Of a stretch of DNA of 64,000 nt, positions 30,834-39,220 are shown piece by piece; position 1 is the stretch's first letter; the number at the start of each line of letters is the position of its first letter. The position numbers and the translations under genes are program-made. The notes below the pieces were generated by a model that saw only the letters and a list, made by a program, of their open reading frames with translations, made no database searches and was not told where the DNA came from. Origin of the DNA: SVTX01 sp045659745 (GTDB taxonomy: Bacteria; Bacillota; Clostridia; Oscillospirales; CAG-272); assembly GCA_045659745.1 (NCBI GenBank), contig JAZRCL010000089.1, forward strand, positions 1 to 64,000. Reading direction: 5' to 3'.

Positions 30834-32020
30834 ATATAACCTATTATTGTCTGGGATATGCCGAGGTCTTTGCCGAGGGGGAACGCGCGCTTGACCTGAT
30901 AAATCTGTGTATGAGATACCATCTGCCGTATGGGGAGGCGCGACGCGCGACGGGCGGAGTGGTCTTCCTTTTTCGGCTCGGGAGACTCAAGGCTTTGAAG
31001 GCTCTTTGCGAAAAGGAGAGAATAGAGATAACTGTAAAAAACACGGGCGGCTTGCCTGTCTGGTTGCACGCGCGCCGACACAGATACGGACTTATTATGG
31101 GGGTACTAGCCGCACTGTTTCTCGTGATATTTATGCAGAATTTTATCTGGCGCATAGACGTTATGGGAAACAAGAGCGTCACCACCGAGCACATACTTGA
31201 TATGCTTGATGACTATGGGCTTTTCGAGGGCAGCTATATACCCGGCCTTAATACCGACAAGATACAAAACAGGGTGCTGATAGACTCGGACAAAATATCC
31301 TGGATATCCGTCAATATAAACGGAAATATCGCATCAGTCGAGGTGCGTGAGATAAGCGATGAGCAGCAGCACGTGGACAGCGACGCCCCCGCAAATCTTG
31401 TCGCATCAAAAGCGGGGCAGATAGTGCAGGTTCAGGTGCTTGCGGGCAACGTCATAGTCGCGGGCGGCGATTTTGTCGATGAGGGCGAGCTGCTGGTCAG
31501 CGGAATTTTCGATAGTAAGACCGAGGGCTATCGCGTCACGCGCGCCAAGGGCAAGGTTTACGCGCAGACGTCTGAGGAATTTTACATAAAAATTCCGTAT
31601 GAATATGAGAAAAAAGTCTATACAGGCAACGAATATTGTGACGAATATATAAATTTTTTCAATTTTTCGATAAAAATTTCGAAAAACAGTGGAAAAACGT
31701 ATGCACTTTATGATAAAATAAGTATAGTGGACAGTTATAGCTTTTTGGATGGAGGCAGACTTCCTATGTCCAAAACCACGCATAAATATCTTGAATATGA
31801 AACACAGACCGCAATCCGCACACAAGTCGAGGCAGAGGAGCTTGCATACTTTGAGTTATCTCAAAGGCTTGGAGAGCTTTCGGGTGACTCTATCCTTGTG
31901 CGCAAGGTGATAATGCCCGAAATACACGATGATTTTTTCGCGCTTCGGTGTGTGATAGTCTGTATTGAGGATATAGCAGAGACGGTGGAGTTTGACGTGG
32001 GTATAGCCGAAGAGGGTTGA
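30830..32020 (+). CDS. yqfD: Sporulation protein YqfD
   Basis: The 396-residue protein has the YqfD build: a cytosolic N-terminal domain (GYAEVFAEGERALDLINLC), one membrane segment near residues 88-105 (GLIMGVLAALFLVIFM) and a large outer domain. The outer domain has VMGNKSVTTEHILDML and a stretch with SWISVNINGNIASVEVRE. It belongs with yqfC in mother-cell engulfment or stability functions in Bacillus. Its start overlaps yqfC. Confidence 0.92.
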   Translation: MNITYYCLGYAEVFAEGERALDLINLCMRYHLPYGEARRATGGVVFLFRLGRLKALKALCEKERIEITVKNTGGLPVWLHARRHRYGLIMGVLAALFLVIFMQNFIWRIDVMGNKSVTTEHILDMLDDYGLFEGSYIPGLNTDKIQNRVLIDSDKISWISVNINGNIASVEVREISDEQQHVDSDAPANLVASKAGQIVQVQVLAGNVIVAGGDFVDEGELLVSGIFDSKTEGYRVTRAKGKVYAQTSEEFYIKIPYEYEKKVYTGNEYCDEYINFFNFSIKISKNSGKTYALYDKISIVDSYSFLDGGRLPMSKTTHKYLEYETQTAIRTQVEAEELAYFELSQRLGELSGDSILVRKVIMPEIHDDFFALRCVIVCIEDIAETVEFDVGIAEEG

Positions 32021-32304
32021 ACTTATACGCCCTGCGGCGAGTCATTTTAGCGTCTTTTGCCAAAGCTCGCCTTGCAAGATTGTATATTGCATCGACTCGC
32101 TTTGACAAAATCCATCTAAAATTACAACGCCGAATGGTGCTTCGCAGTTTTGGACGAGAAAATGGTTAGGAGTAGCAAGGAAAAAGTACGAAGCAATATA
32201 TGATATTGCAAGTGCTTTTGACGCCGCTAATACAACCGTTTTCCGTCCAAAACCGTATGAGTTCGACCCTCCTCGGCTATACTTGCAGGAAAGTGAGGAT
32301 AAGA
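32021..32304. repeat. Palindromic intergenic segment between yqfD and phoH
   Basis: No gene is present. Two nested imperfect inverted repeats occur. TTGCAAGATTGTATATTGCA near 32075 matches the complement of GCAATATATGATATTGCAA near 32193. TTTTGGACGAGAAAATGG near 32150 matches the complement of CCGTTTTCCGTCCAAAA near 32238. The order suggests a small insertion element. In relatives the pgpH-like gene yqfF often stands here; it is missing. Confidence 0.45.
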
Positions 32305-33333
32305 ATGAGCAGTAAGGTAATAAAGGTAGAGGGACAGAATATCGTATCCGCGATATTCGGTAGCTTTGACGCAAATGCAAAGGTGATAGAGCGTAAGTTT
32401 GGCGTCACCCTCAACAACAGGTTGGCTGACGACGGAAACGACGCGATAATAGTGTCGGGCGACGATGACGGAAGAATAAAGCAGGCGTCGGACGCGGTGG
32501 CTTACCTTGTGAAAATGGCAAAATATAACGAGGATATAAACGAGCAGAGCGTTATATACATCTGTGATATGGTCACAGCAGGTCAGGCAGGCGAGCTTGA
32601 GTCTCTTGGAGACGACTGCATTTTCGTGACGATGAAGGGCAAGCCCATCAAGGCGAAGACTGTTGGACAAAAGCAGTACGTCCGCGCGATACAGAAAAAT
32701 ACTATCGTGATAGGCACGGGCCCTGCGGGAACGGGTAAGACCTTTCTTGCCGTTGCTATGGCGGTTAAGGCTTTGCGCGAAAAGCAGGTGTCGCGTATCA
32801 TTCTGACGCGCCCCGCGATTGAGGCAGGTGAAAAGCTGGGATTTTTGCCCGGCGACCTTCAGAGCAAGATAGACCCTTATCTTCGCCCGCTTTATGACGC
32901 GCTCTACGAGATGATGGGCGCGGAGAATTATCAGAAGCAGGTAGAGAAGGGCGTAATTGAGATAGCTCCGCTTGCGTATATGCGAGGACGAACCCTTGAC
33001 GACTCCTTTATAATTCTCGACGAGGCGCAGAACTGCACCCCCGAGCAGATGAAGATGTTCCTGACACGTCTGGGCTTCAACTCCAAAGCGGTTGTAACAG
33101 GCGACCTGACGCAGACAGACTTGCCATCGGGACAAAAGAGCGGACTTGCTATGGCGGTAAAAATACTTGCGGGAATTGACGATATAGCAATTCATAATTT
33201 CTCTGAGCGTGACGTAGTAAGACATAAGCTTGTGCAAAAGATAATTCTTGCGTACGAGAAATTTGAGCGTGAGCAACATGAAAAATATGCCGCAAAAAAG
33301 CAGAACAACCAAAAAAACAATAAAAAGGACTAA
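32305..33333 (+). CDS. phoH: PhoH family ATPase/RNA helicase-like protein
   Basis: The 342-residue protein has an N-terminal nucleic-acid binding region resembling a KH domain and the PhoH P-loop GPAGTGKTFLAVAMAV (about residue 139). Then come ILTRPAIEAGEKLGFLPGDL, IILDEAQNCTPEQMKMFLTR (Walker B) and VVTGDLTQTDLP. It ends with a lysine- and glutamine-rich tail. PhoH proteins are linked to RNA metabolism and sit next to ybeY, as here. ATG 32305 has a gtgagg SD. Confidence 0.94.
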   Translation: MSSKVIKVEGQNIVSAIFGSFDANAKVIERKFGVTLNNRLADDGNDAIIVSGDDDGRIKQASDAVAYLVKMAKYNEDINEQSVIYICDMVTAGQAGELESLGDDCIFVTMKGKPIKAKTVGQKQYVRAIQKNTIVIGTGPAGTGKTFLAVAMAVKALREKQVSRIILTRPAIEAGEKLGFLPGDLQSKIDPYLRPLYDALYEMMGAENYQKQVEKGVIEIAPLAYMRGRTLDDSFIILDEAQNCTPEQMKMFLTRLGFNSKAVVTGDLTQTDLPSGQKSGLAMAVKILAGIDDIAIHNFSERDVVRHKLVQKIILAYEKFEREQHEKYAAKKQNNQKNNKKD

Positions 33334-33348
33334 AGTGAGGACAGTATT

Positions 33349-33843
33349 ATGAGCAGAAAAATGAAGCTTAAGATATATTTTGAGAACGAACAGGACAAGA
33401 TCTCCATAACCTACAAGCTCAAGATGCTTATAAGAGAGGCAGTTGAAGCAACTCTTGATTTTGAGGATTACAGAAATATATGCGAGGTGTCCGTGACCTT
33501 TACGGACAATGAGGGCATCCGCGAACTCAACAACAAGTTCAGACAGATAGACAGACCCACGGATGTGCTTTCGTTCCCGCTTTTTGACTTTGACGGTGAG
33601 AGCGATGAGCCGCCTGTTGACGACATAATGAATATGCTTGGAGATATAGTTATATCTCTTGAAAAAGCGCAGGAGCAGGCAGAGGAATTTGGACATTCCT
33701 TTGAGCGAGAGGTCGCTTTCCTTTGCGTTCACTCTATGCTTCATCTTCTTGGCTACGACCACGAGACAAGCGAGGAGGACGACAAGAACATGCGCGCCCG
33801 CCAGAGCGAGATAATGAACATAATAGGACTTGGAGTAAAATGA
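33349..33843 (+). CDS. ybeY: Endoribonuclease YbeY
   Basis: YbeY trims 16S rRNA and helps ribosome quality control. The 164-residue protein has the strand NEGIRELNNKFRQIDRPTDVLSFPL and the zinc motif with three histidines, HSMLHLLGYDHE. It lies 15 bases after phoH, in the conserved phoH-ybeY-(dgkA)-era order. The start has a gtgagga SD. Confidence 0.95.
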   Translation: MSRKMKLKIYFENEQDKISITYKLKMLIREAVEATLDFEDYRNICEVSVTFTDNEGIRELNNKFRQIDRPTDVLSFPLFDFDGESDEPPVDDIMNMLGDIVISLEKAQEQAEEFGHSFEREVAFLCVHSMLHLLGYDHETSEEDDKNMRARQSEIMNIIGLGVK

Positions 33844-33860
33844 TTTTGGAGGTGTAAACC

Positions 33861-34367
33861 TTGAAACCAAGTGAAAGACGCGCATCGAGAGAACAAAAGA
33901 GCAGCGCGCAAAAGCAAAAGCCAAGGCGTCGACAGAGCCTGTGGCAGACCTATCCAAAGCTTATAACGTTTATAATCTGTATGCTCGTGTTTTTGATATT
34001 ATTTAACGTCAGGACAATATCCGAGGCGATAGAGGAAAAAAGAAACCGGGTGGACGATAAAACGAATATATCTATGAAAACCGTATTTCTTTTATCCGAT
34101 ATGGGTGTTGAGGTTGATTGGATACATTTTCAAAAATACAACTATACCGATATAAGCTACAAGATAGACGGCAAAAAATACATAAAGCGCGAATACCCCG
34201 TGGGTGACACGGGATATATAATCTGGGTAGGCGGTGCGAGTATGGATGAGTCGCCCGACTACGTGTACCTTATTGATCTTGGGGGCACGGGAGAGGTTAT
34301 AGACATTCGAAAAAAGGACGCCGAGGCGTTCGTGAATAAAACAATGCAACAAAGAGAGGAAGACTAA
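33861..34367 (+). CDS. Single-pass membrane protein in the dgkA position, unknown
   Basis: A basic, glutamine-rich N terminus (RRASREQKSSAQKQKPRRR) is followed by one membrane segment (LITFIICMLVFLILF) and a 110-residue outer domain with YKIDGKKYIKREYPVGDTGYI. TTG at 33861 is the start with a ggaggt SD, and the stop overlaps era. In many Firmicutes a diacylglycerol kinase gene lies here; this product has no kinase motifs. It may be an envelope protein hitchhiking in the operon. No family was identified. Confidence 0.65.
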   Translation: MKPSERRASREQKSSAQKQKPRRRQSLWQTYPKLITFIICMLVFLILFNVRTISEAIEEKRNRVDDKTNISMKTVFLLSDMGVEVDWIHFQKYNYTDISYKIDGKKYIKREYPVGDTGYIIWVGGASMDESPDYVYLIDLGGTGEVIDIRKKDAEAFVNKTMQQREED

Positions 34368-35251
34368 TGAGCAAGACGGCTTTTATAGCAATAGTAGGCA
34401 GACCTAACGTGGGAAAATCCACGCTTATGAATAACATTTTGGGTGAGAAGGTGGCGATAGTTTCGTCAAAGCCCCAGACCACAAGAAACAGAATAATGGG
34501 TATCCACACGGTAGAGGACAAGCAGTACGTTTTCCTTGATACCCCCGGAATATTCAAACCCAGAAATTCGCTCGGTACATTTATGGTAAAGGCGGCAAAC
34601 TCCACTATGCAGGATGCAGACGCGGTAGTGCTCGTCGCAGACACAGGAAAGCCCGTGAGCGACATTGAGAAAAAGGTCATTGACTACGTAAAGAGAACAG
34701 AGACTCCTTGTATTCTTGCGCTTAATAAAATAGATATGTACCGTCGCGAGCAGATAGCTGAGACTATCGCCGCGTACGCTTCGCTGCACAATTTTGAGGC
34801 GGTAGTTCCGATATGCGCTAAAAACGGTAAGGGGGTTGACGAGCTGCTCTCAGAATGTGAGCAATTCCTTGCGGAATCAGACTTTTTCTTCCCCGAGGAT
34901 ATGATAACGGACCAGTCCGAGCGTCAGGTCGCGGCGGAGGTAATTCGTGAAAAGCTGCTCCGTACACTCGACAAGGAGATACCTCACGGAATCGCCGTTG
35001 CGATTGAGGAGTTTAAGGTCGAGGGCAAGCTCTGCCGTATCCGCGCGGAGATATTCTGCGAGAAGGCGTCCCATAAGGGAATAATCGTGGGCAAGAACGG
35101 CGAGGAGCTCAAGAGAGTCGGTTCTTATGCGCGCGCCGATCTTGAAGAAATATTCGATATGAAGGTCTATCTTAACCTTTGGGTAAAGGTTAAAGAGAAT
35201 TGGAGAGATAGTCAGCGCGGCATTACCGATTTTGGATTTACAGAAGAATAA
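34367..35251 (+). CDS. era: GTPase Era
   Basis: Era binds 16S rRNA and assists 30S assembly. The 294-residue protein has G1 GRPNVGKSTLMN, G2 near QTTRNR, G3 DTPG and G4 LNKID. The C-terminal KH domain carries IRAEIFCEKASHKGIIVGKNGEELK (VGKNG is the GxxG loop). Its ATG overlaps the previous stop. It is followed by recO, the usual partner. Confidence 0.97.
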   Translation: MSKTAFIAIVGRPNVGKSTLMNNILGEKVAIVSSKPQTTRNRIMGIHTVEDKQYVFLDTPGIFKPRNSLGTFMVKAANSTMQDADAVVLVADTGKPVSDIEKKVIDYVKRTETPCILALNKIDMYRREQIAETIAAYASLHNFEAVVPICAKNGKGVDELLSECEQFLAESDFFFPEDMITDQSERQVAAEVIREKLLRTLDKEIPHGIAVAIEEFKVEGKLCRIRAEIFCEKASHKGIIVGKNGEELKRVGSYARADLEEIFDMKVYLNLWVKVKENWRDSQRGITDFGFTEE

Positions 35252-35281
35252 ATATAAGATTTAACGAGGGGAGGGGTGAAT

Positions 35282-36076
35282 ATGCTTTTTGCGACCGACG
35301 GAGTCGTCACGCGCGTTAGTGACGCTACGGGAAGCGACAAATTTTTGAATATAATCACCCCTAACCGCGGTCGAATTGGGGTGCTTGTAAAGGGATCTCG
35401 CTCGCCCGAAAGCAAGACCGCGTCGCTCTCGCAGTTGTTTACATACGGGAACTTTGAAATATACGAAAAGAACGGAATGTATTGGCTGCGCGGAGGAATG
35501 GTGCTTGACCCGTTTTACAGTCTTTCGGAGGATATTGCGCGTATTGCGGCGGCGACTTATATGTGCGAGGTTGCAAACGAGCTTACCGATGAGTCCGACG
35601 AGTGTGAGGACATACTCCGACTGCTGCTCAATTCAATGTATTTGCTTGGCAAGGGTAAGAAAAAAATCTCGCTTGTCAAGGCAACCTTTGAGCTTCGCGC
35701 TATGGCGCTTTCCGGATATATGCCCGACGTGTCCTGTTGCAAATACTGCAAATCGGTTATTGCCGATAATATGTATCTTGACGTGCTCGGCGGACGTATA
35801 ATGTGCGCGGATTGCTTTAAGGAGCGTGGGGATAAGGTGAAAAACATCTCCCGCGATTTTGAGGATGTAAGGGAAGCGAGTGTTATTTGTCCTATGACAT
35901 CGTCGGTAGTTGTTGCACTTAAATACGTGCTGAGCGCTCCGCCCGAAAAGGCATTTTCGTTTGACATCAAGGACGACGGGGAGCTTGAAATGCTTGCAAA
36001 GCTTGCCGAAACCTACGTCACCTCGCACCTTGGCAGAAGCTTTGATTCACTTGATTTTTACCATGCGGTGAAATGA
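35282..36076 (+). CDS. recO: DNA repair protein RecO
   Basis: The 264-residue protein has the OB-fold start DGVVTRVSDATGSDKFLNII and the RecO signature LSQLFTYGNFEIYEKNGMYWL. It also has a zinc knuckle with CCKYC and CADCF (residues about 160-180). RecO anneals ssDNA and, with RecR (12244 here), loads RecA. The start ATG 35282 follows gaggggaggg; an in-frame GTG six bases earlier is inside the SD. It is the last gene of the era cluster. Confidence 0.94.
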   Translation: MLFATDGVVTRVSDATGSDKFLNIITPNRGRIGVLVKGSRSPESKTASLSQLFTYGNFEIYEKNGMYWLRGGMVLDPFYSLSEDIARIAAATYMCEVANELTDESDECEDILRLLLNSMYLLGKGKKKISLVKATFELRAMALSGYMPDVSCCKYCKSVIADNMYLDVLGGRIMCADCFKERGDKVKNISRDFEDVREASVICPMTSSVVVALKYVLSAPPEKAFSFDIKDDGELEMLAKLAETYVTSHLGRSFDSLDFYHAVK

Positions 36077-36115
36077 AAAGGCTCATTTTTATTGAAAATA
36101 AACAACCGAAAAACT

Positions 36116-36190
36116 GTAGGGCGGGGGCTTGCTCCCGCCGAAAAGAGAATTTCGTTTTGATGAAACGGCGGGAGTAAACCCCCGCCCTAC
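36116..36190. repeat. Palindromic repeat with GTAGGGCGGGGG arms, first copy
   Basis: The 25-base left arm (36116-36140) and right arm (36166-36190) pair over nearly the whole length. The right-arm sequence recurs at 36871-36895 with one or two changes. Together they flank the orphan gene at 36299-36796. The repeat is far more G/C-rich than the gene. Confidence 0.8.
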
Positions 36191-36298
36191 ATCTCCATTA
36201 TGTATTTGCAACAAAAGGGCGAACCCGACGGAAAAACGGAATGATAAATAAGAATTTGACGAAAAGTAAAATCAATCGACGGCGAAAGGAGTTATCTT

Positions 36299-36796
36299 AT
36301 GGAACAATATATTTATGAAAATATAACAGGGATTTCGTGTCCAGTTGGTGAGTTTAGCGTATGTTTTGGGAAGAGTAAAATTCCTTTCAGTATTCGGAAA
36401 AACAGCTACGATATTCCGTATTATGATATTACCACAGAGACCAACTATGCTTTGGATATAGACATCAATCTTTTGGAAATAAACAAACAATACAATGTTG
36501 TATTTTCCGAGGGCGGTTTGCGTTTTCAATGCTCGGATGAACACACAAAATCGCTTACTAACACTATTGGCAAGTGGTCTGTAGGTATTGGTTCGTTTGA
36601 TATGAACGATGACTGTTTCCATCAAGACGAGCAATACAAAGGATATGACGTGTGGCAATCTGAAGACAATTTTGGTTTTTCCTTTGTTCTTTTAGATAGA
36701 ACGATAGAAAAGATTACTTTTCTCATTGCGTGGATTGAAAATGTACCAAATATAAACATCGATTACGAAGATGCTTTAGGTTTTTGGCTTACATAA
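36299..36796 (+). CDS. Orphan 165-aa protein
   Basis: The acidic, aromatic-rich protein has no signal peptide or membrane segment. It contains SFDMNDDCFHQDEQYKGYDVWQ and repeated tryptophans near its end (FLIAWIENVPN, ALGFWLT). The start has an aaaggag SD. The G+C content is much lower than in recO and neighbours, and palindromes of one family flank it, so it is a likely acquired or mobile cargo gene. It ends at a terminator (36826-36857). I cannot name a function; a small immunity- or defence-type cytosolic protein is one possibility. Confidence 0.6.
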   Translation: MEQYIYENITGISCPVGEFSVCFGKSKIPFSIRKNSYDIPYYDITTETNYALDIDINLLEINKQYNVVFSEGGLRFQCSDEHTKSLTNTIGKWSVGIGSFDMNDDCFHQDEQYKGYDVWQSEDNFGFSFVLLDRTIEKITFLIAWIENVPNINIDYEDALGFWLT

Positions 36797-36825
36797 ACAA
36801 ATTCCAATTTGTCAAACAGAGTGAA

Positions 36826-36857
36826 AACCCCGACAGACTAAAAAATCTGTCGGGGTT
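36826..36857 (+). terminator. Terminator after the orphan gene
   Basis: AACCCCGACAGA pairs with TCTGTCGGGGTT around a CTAAAAAA loop. No clear T run follows, so it is a weaker terminator. Confidence 0.7.
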
Positions 36858-36870
36858 AATTATTTGTTTG

Positions 36871-36895
36871 CGGCGGGAGCAAGCCCCCGCCCTAC
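36871..36895. repeat. GTAGGGCGGGGG-family arm, second copy
   Basis: Same orientation as the right arm at 36166-36190: CGGCGGGAGCAAGCCCCCGC followed by CCTAC. It is a single arm without its own partner, and can pair with the left arm at 36116 across the orphan gene. Confidence 0.8.
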
Positions 36896-36908
36896 GTTAT
36901 CTGATTTA

Positions 36909-37382
36909 TTATCTTCTTCTGCGGCGTCTTTTGCCTGAGCTTGATAAGGATTTTGCTCCCAAAAATGAGCCTGCTGCACAACAGAGAATGAGAAGCCCTC
37001 GCAATGCAAAAAACCAGAGAGTCGAGAGCGAGCCCGCGTTGGTTGAGGGAAGCAGGGGATATAGCACCATAGAAACCACGATGTTCATAAGGGCAAATAT
37101 CACACCGCAGAGCACGGGACTGCCGCGGTATAATTTACAGCTCATAAATCCCCCGAAAATCGCGCTAGGGAAGCACAAAAATGACGCGATGGGGAGCAAA
37201 AATCCCTCGGGGTCGGGTCTTGTGAGCGCAAAAACCGCAAGAATACTTAACATTAAAACAGCCGCTGCAAATGATACCAGCAGTCCGCAGGTGCATGCCC
37301 TGATTGCGGTAATAAGAGATACGTCGTTTTCATTTTCACTATGTCTGCCGCGGTGCGCGGAATGTTTTCTTTTTGTGTCCAT
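36909..37382 (-). CDS. TIGR04086-type small membrane protein
   Basis: The 157-residue protein has a charged N terminus, four hydrophobic segments and a tail of consecutive arginines (KRRRRRR). Its position directly after yajC on the same strand is typical of the TIGR04086 family in Clostridia. The strings AIRACTCGLLVSFAAAVLML and SFLCFPSAIFGGFMS match the family's hydrophobic profile. Function is unknown. A stem near 37383-37447 separates it from yajC, so read-through may be partial. Confidence 0.75.
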   Translation of the reverse strand: MDTKRKHSAHRGRHSENENDVSLITAIRACTCGLLVSFAAAVLMLSILAVFALTRPDPEGFLLPIASFLCFPSAIFGGFMSCKLYRGSPVLCGVIFALMNIVVSMVLYPLLPSTNAGSLSTLWFFALRGLLILCCAAGSFLGAKSLSSSGKRRRRRR

Positions 37383-37447
37383 AAAAAAACCTCCGAATAT
37401 ATATTTTCCACAACTCTGGTAAAATATATGTACTCGAAGGCTTTTTT
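37382..37447 (-). terminator. Hairpin between yajC and its downstream gene
   Basis: AAAAAAGCCTTCGAG pairs, with imperfections, with the downstream TCGGAGGTTTTTT around an A/T-rich stem. On the minus strand it resembles an intrinsic terminator with a T run. Confidence 0.65.
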
Positions 37448-37464
37448 ATTCTTTTCAGAGACAA

Positions 37465-37749
37465 TCAGTCGATGGAGTCCTCAGCCTTAACGTCAACGCG
37501 GCTTACAGAGCTCTTGAGAATACGGATCTTGGTGCAGTCACGGGAGGTCTCGATAACACAAGTCTCCTCCTTGATGCTTACAACCTTACCGATAATACCG
37601 CCGATAGTGGTGATCTCATCGCCTACCTGAAGGTTGGAAAGCATGTCCTTGGTCTGCTTTTCCTGCTTTTTGTTGGAACGCCACATAAAGAAGAACATAG
37701 CGCCTATTGCAAGTACCATTATCACCGTGGTGATTATTTCCATTGGCAT
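37465..37749 (-). CDS. yajC: Preprotein translocase subunit YajC
   Basis: The 94-residue protein has one N-terminal membrane segment (IITTVIMVLAIGAMFFFMWR) and the YajC core QEKQTKDMLSNLQVGDEITTIGGIIGKVVSI. The acidic tail includes CTKIRILKSSVSRVD. YajC associates with SecDF at the Sec channel. SecD and SecF are not next to it. The start has an aaaggaa SD. Confidence 0.94.
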   Translation of the reverse strand: MPMEIITTVIMVLAIGAMFFFMWRSNKKQEKQTKDMLSNLQVGDEITTIGGIIGKVVSIKEETCVIETSRDCTKIRILKSSVSRVDVKAEDSID

Positions 37750-37889
37750 AGCTAAAAATTCCTTTCTTTGAATACATTTTTTCTTTCACATTATTTTACA
37801 ACAATAAAAGGGGAAATTCAATACCTAATTGTAAATTTTTTCGTAATGACTGATTATTACGTATTCTGTGAAAAATTTTGGCTTTTAGG

Positions 37890-37918
37890 TTGCATTTTTC
37901 TATAAGTTATGCTATAAT
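37890..37918 (+). promoter_or_regulatory. Promoter of rimM-trmD
   Basis: TTGCAT, 17 bases and TATAAT lie 50 bases before the rimM ATG. Confidence 0.75.
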
Positions 37919-37967
37919 TACTCTGTATTACTATATTTATAATCAAATTAAGGGTAAGAACAGGAAA

Positions 37968-38480
37968 ATGAAGAAAAATAATTATCTTGAATGCGGTATT
38001 ATCATAAACACACACGGAGTAAACGGAGACGTAAAGCTGGAGTCTCTTTGTGACACGCCGAATATTCTCGCGTCGTTTAAGAAGATATATTTTCGCGAGG
38101 GAACGGATTATCGTGCAGTAAAGGTGCTCAAAGCATCCGTGTTTAAGAATTTCGTAATAGCAAGACTTGATGGCGTTGACGATATGGACAAGGCTATCGC
38201 GCTAAAAAACACTACCGTTTATGCGGCAAGAAAAGACTTCAAGCTCCCCGAGGGCAGCTATTTTATCGCCGACCTTATCGGACTTGACGTTATTGATAAT
38301 ATAAGCGGCACGGTCTACGGTCAGATAATCGACGTCCAGAACAAGGGCGCGTCGGACATATACGTTGTAAAAACTCCCGACGGTGAGAGAATGATGCCCG
38401 CCGTAAAGGAATTTGTCAAGAGAACTGACATAGAAAAGGGCGTGTACGTTGAGGTCATCCCCGGAATGCTTTACGATTGA
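37968..38480 (+). CDS. rimM: 16S rRNA processing protein RimM
   Basis: The 170-residue protein has the RimM N-terminal motif ECGIIINTHGVNGDVKLESLCD and the PRC-barrel part with YFIADLIGLDVIDN, ending VKEFVKRTDIEKGVYVEVIPGML. It helps mature the 30S head by contacting S19. I use ATG 37968; the SD (aggaa) is weak, and the frame upstream runs through the promoter. It lies 11 bases before trmD as expected, but rpsP, which usually precedes it, is absent. Confidence 0.92.
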   Translation: MKKNNYLECGIIINTHGVNGDVKLESLCDTPNILASFKKIYFREGTDYRAVKVLKASVFKNFVIARLDGVDDMDKAIALKNTTVYAARKDFKLPEGSYFIADLIGLDVIDNISGTVYGQIIDVQNKGASDIYVVKTPDGERMMPAVKEFVKRTDIEKGVYVEVIPGMLYD

Positions 38481-38491
38481 TCGGAGTAGCT

Positions 38492-39196
38492 ATGAGATTT
38501 GATATTATGACGCTTTTTCCCGATATGGTGGATTATATTCTCTCGGAGAGTATAATCGGTCGGGCGAGAAAAAACAATTTTATAGACGTCAGACTCCACA
38601 ATATCCGCGACTATTCCGAGGACAAGCATCGCAGAGTTGACGACACCCCCTATGGCGGTGGCAAGGGAATGCTTATGATGGCGCCTCCGATATATAACTG
38701 CTACTCGGCTATTCTTGAAAATCAGAAAGCAGAAGGGATTGAGTGCAAGACGCGCCGCGTGGTGTATATGTCACCCGCGGGAAGAGTTCTGACGCAGAAA
38801 AAAGCCGAGGAGCTTTCGCAAATTGACAACCTCATTATTCTTTGCGGACATTACGAGGGAGTTGACAGACGAATTATTGACGAAATAGTTGACGAGGAGA
38901 TATCCATAGGAGATTACGTGCTTACAGGTGGTGAGATCCCTGCTTGTATACTCGTTGACTGTGTGGCGAGACTTGTGGACGGAGTACTGTCCGACCCCGA
39001 GTGTCACGAAAAAGAAAGCATTTCCTCGGGAATGCTTGAGTATCCGCAATACACAAGACCTTATGAGTTTCACGGCGTAAAGGTTCCCGACGTGCTTATA
39101 TCGGGACATCACGCCAATATAGACAAATGGCGAGATGAGACCGCCAAAGCGTTGACTCAGCAGAACAGACCTGATCTGCTTGAAAAAATTGACTAA
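38492..39196 (+). CDS. trmD: tRNA (guanine-37-N1)-methyltransferase
   Basis: TrmD methylates G37 next to the anticodon and prevents frameshifts. The 234-residue knotted enzyme has RFDIMTLFPDMV, DDTPYGGGKGMLM, the SAM-site region LCGHYEGVDRRI, YVLTGGEIPA and PYEFHGVKVPDVLISG. ATG 38492 has a ggag SD; an in-frame TTG at 38477 overlaps the end of rimM. rplS, the usual next gene, is missing; a membrane protein gene follows. Confidence 0.96.
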   Translation: MRFDIMTLFPDMVDYILSESIIGRARKNNFIDVRLHNIRDYSEDKHRRVDDTPYGGGKGMLMMAPPIYNCYSAILENQKAEGIECKTRRVVYMSPAGRVLTQKKAEELSQIDNLIILCGHYEGVDRRIIDEIVDEEISIGDYVLTGGEIPACILVDCVARLVDGVLSDPECHEKESISSGMLEYPQYTRPYEFHGVKVPDVLISGHHANIDKWRDETAKALTQQNRPDLLEKID

Positions 39197-39220
39197 AACT
39201 AATTGGAAAGGAGGATATTT

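Noticed and set aside
32227..33957. 576-codon frame on the minus strand
   Set aside because: It lies opposite phoH and ybeY, both clear genes; the open frame is a product of codon bias.
36784..37422. 212-codon plus-strand frame
   Set aside because: It runs antisense through the TIGR04086-type gene and the palindromic repeat, with no SD or protein-like pattern.
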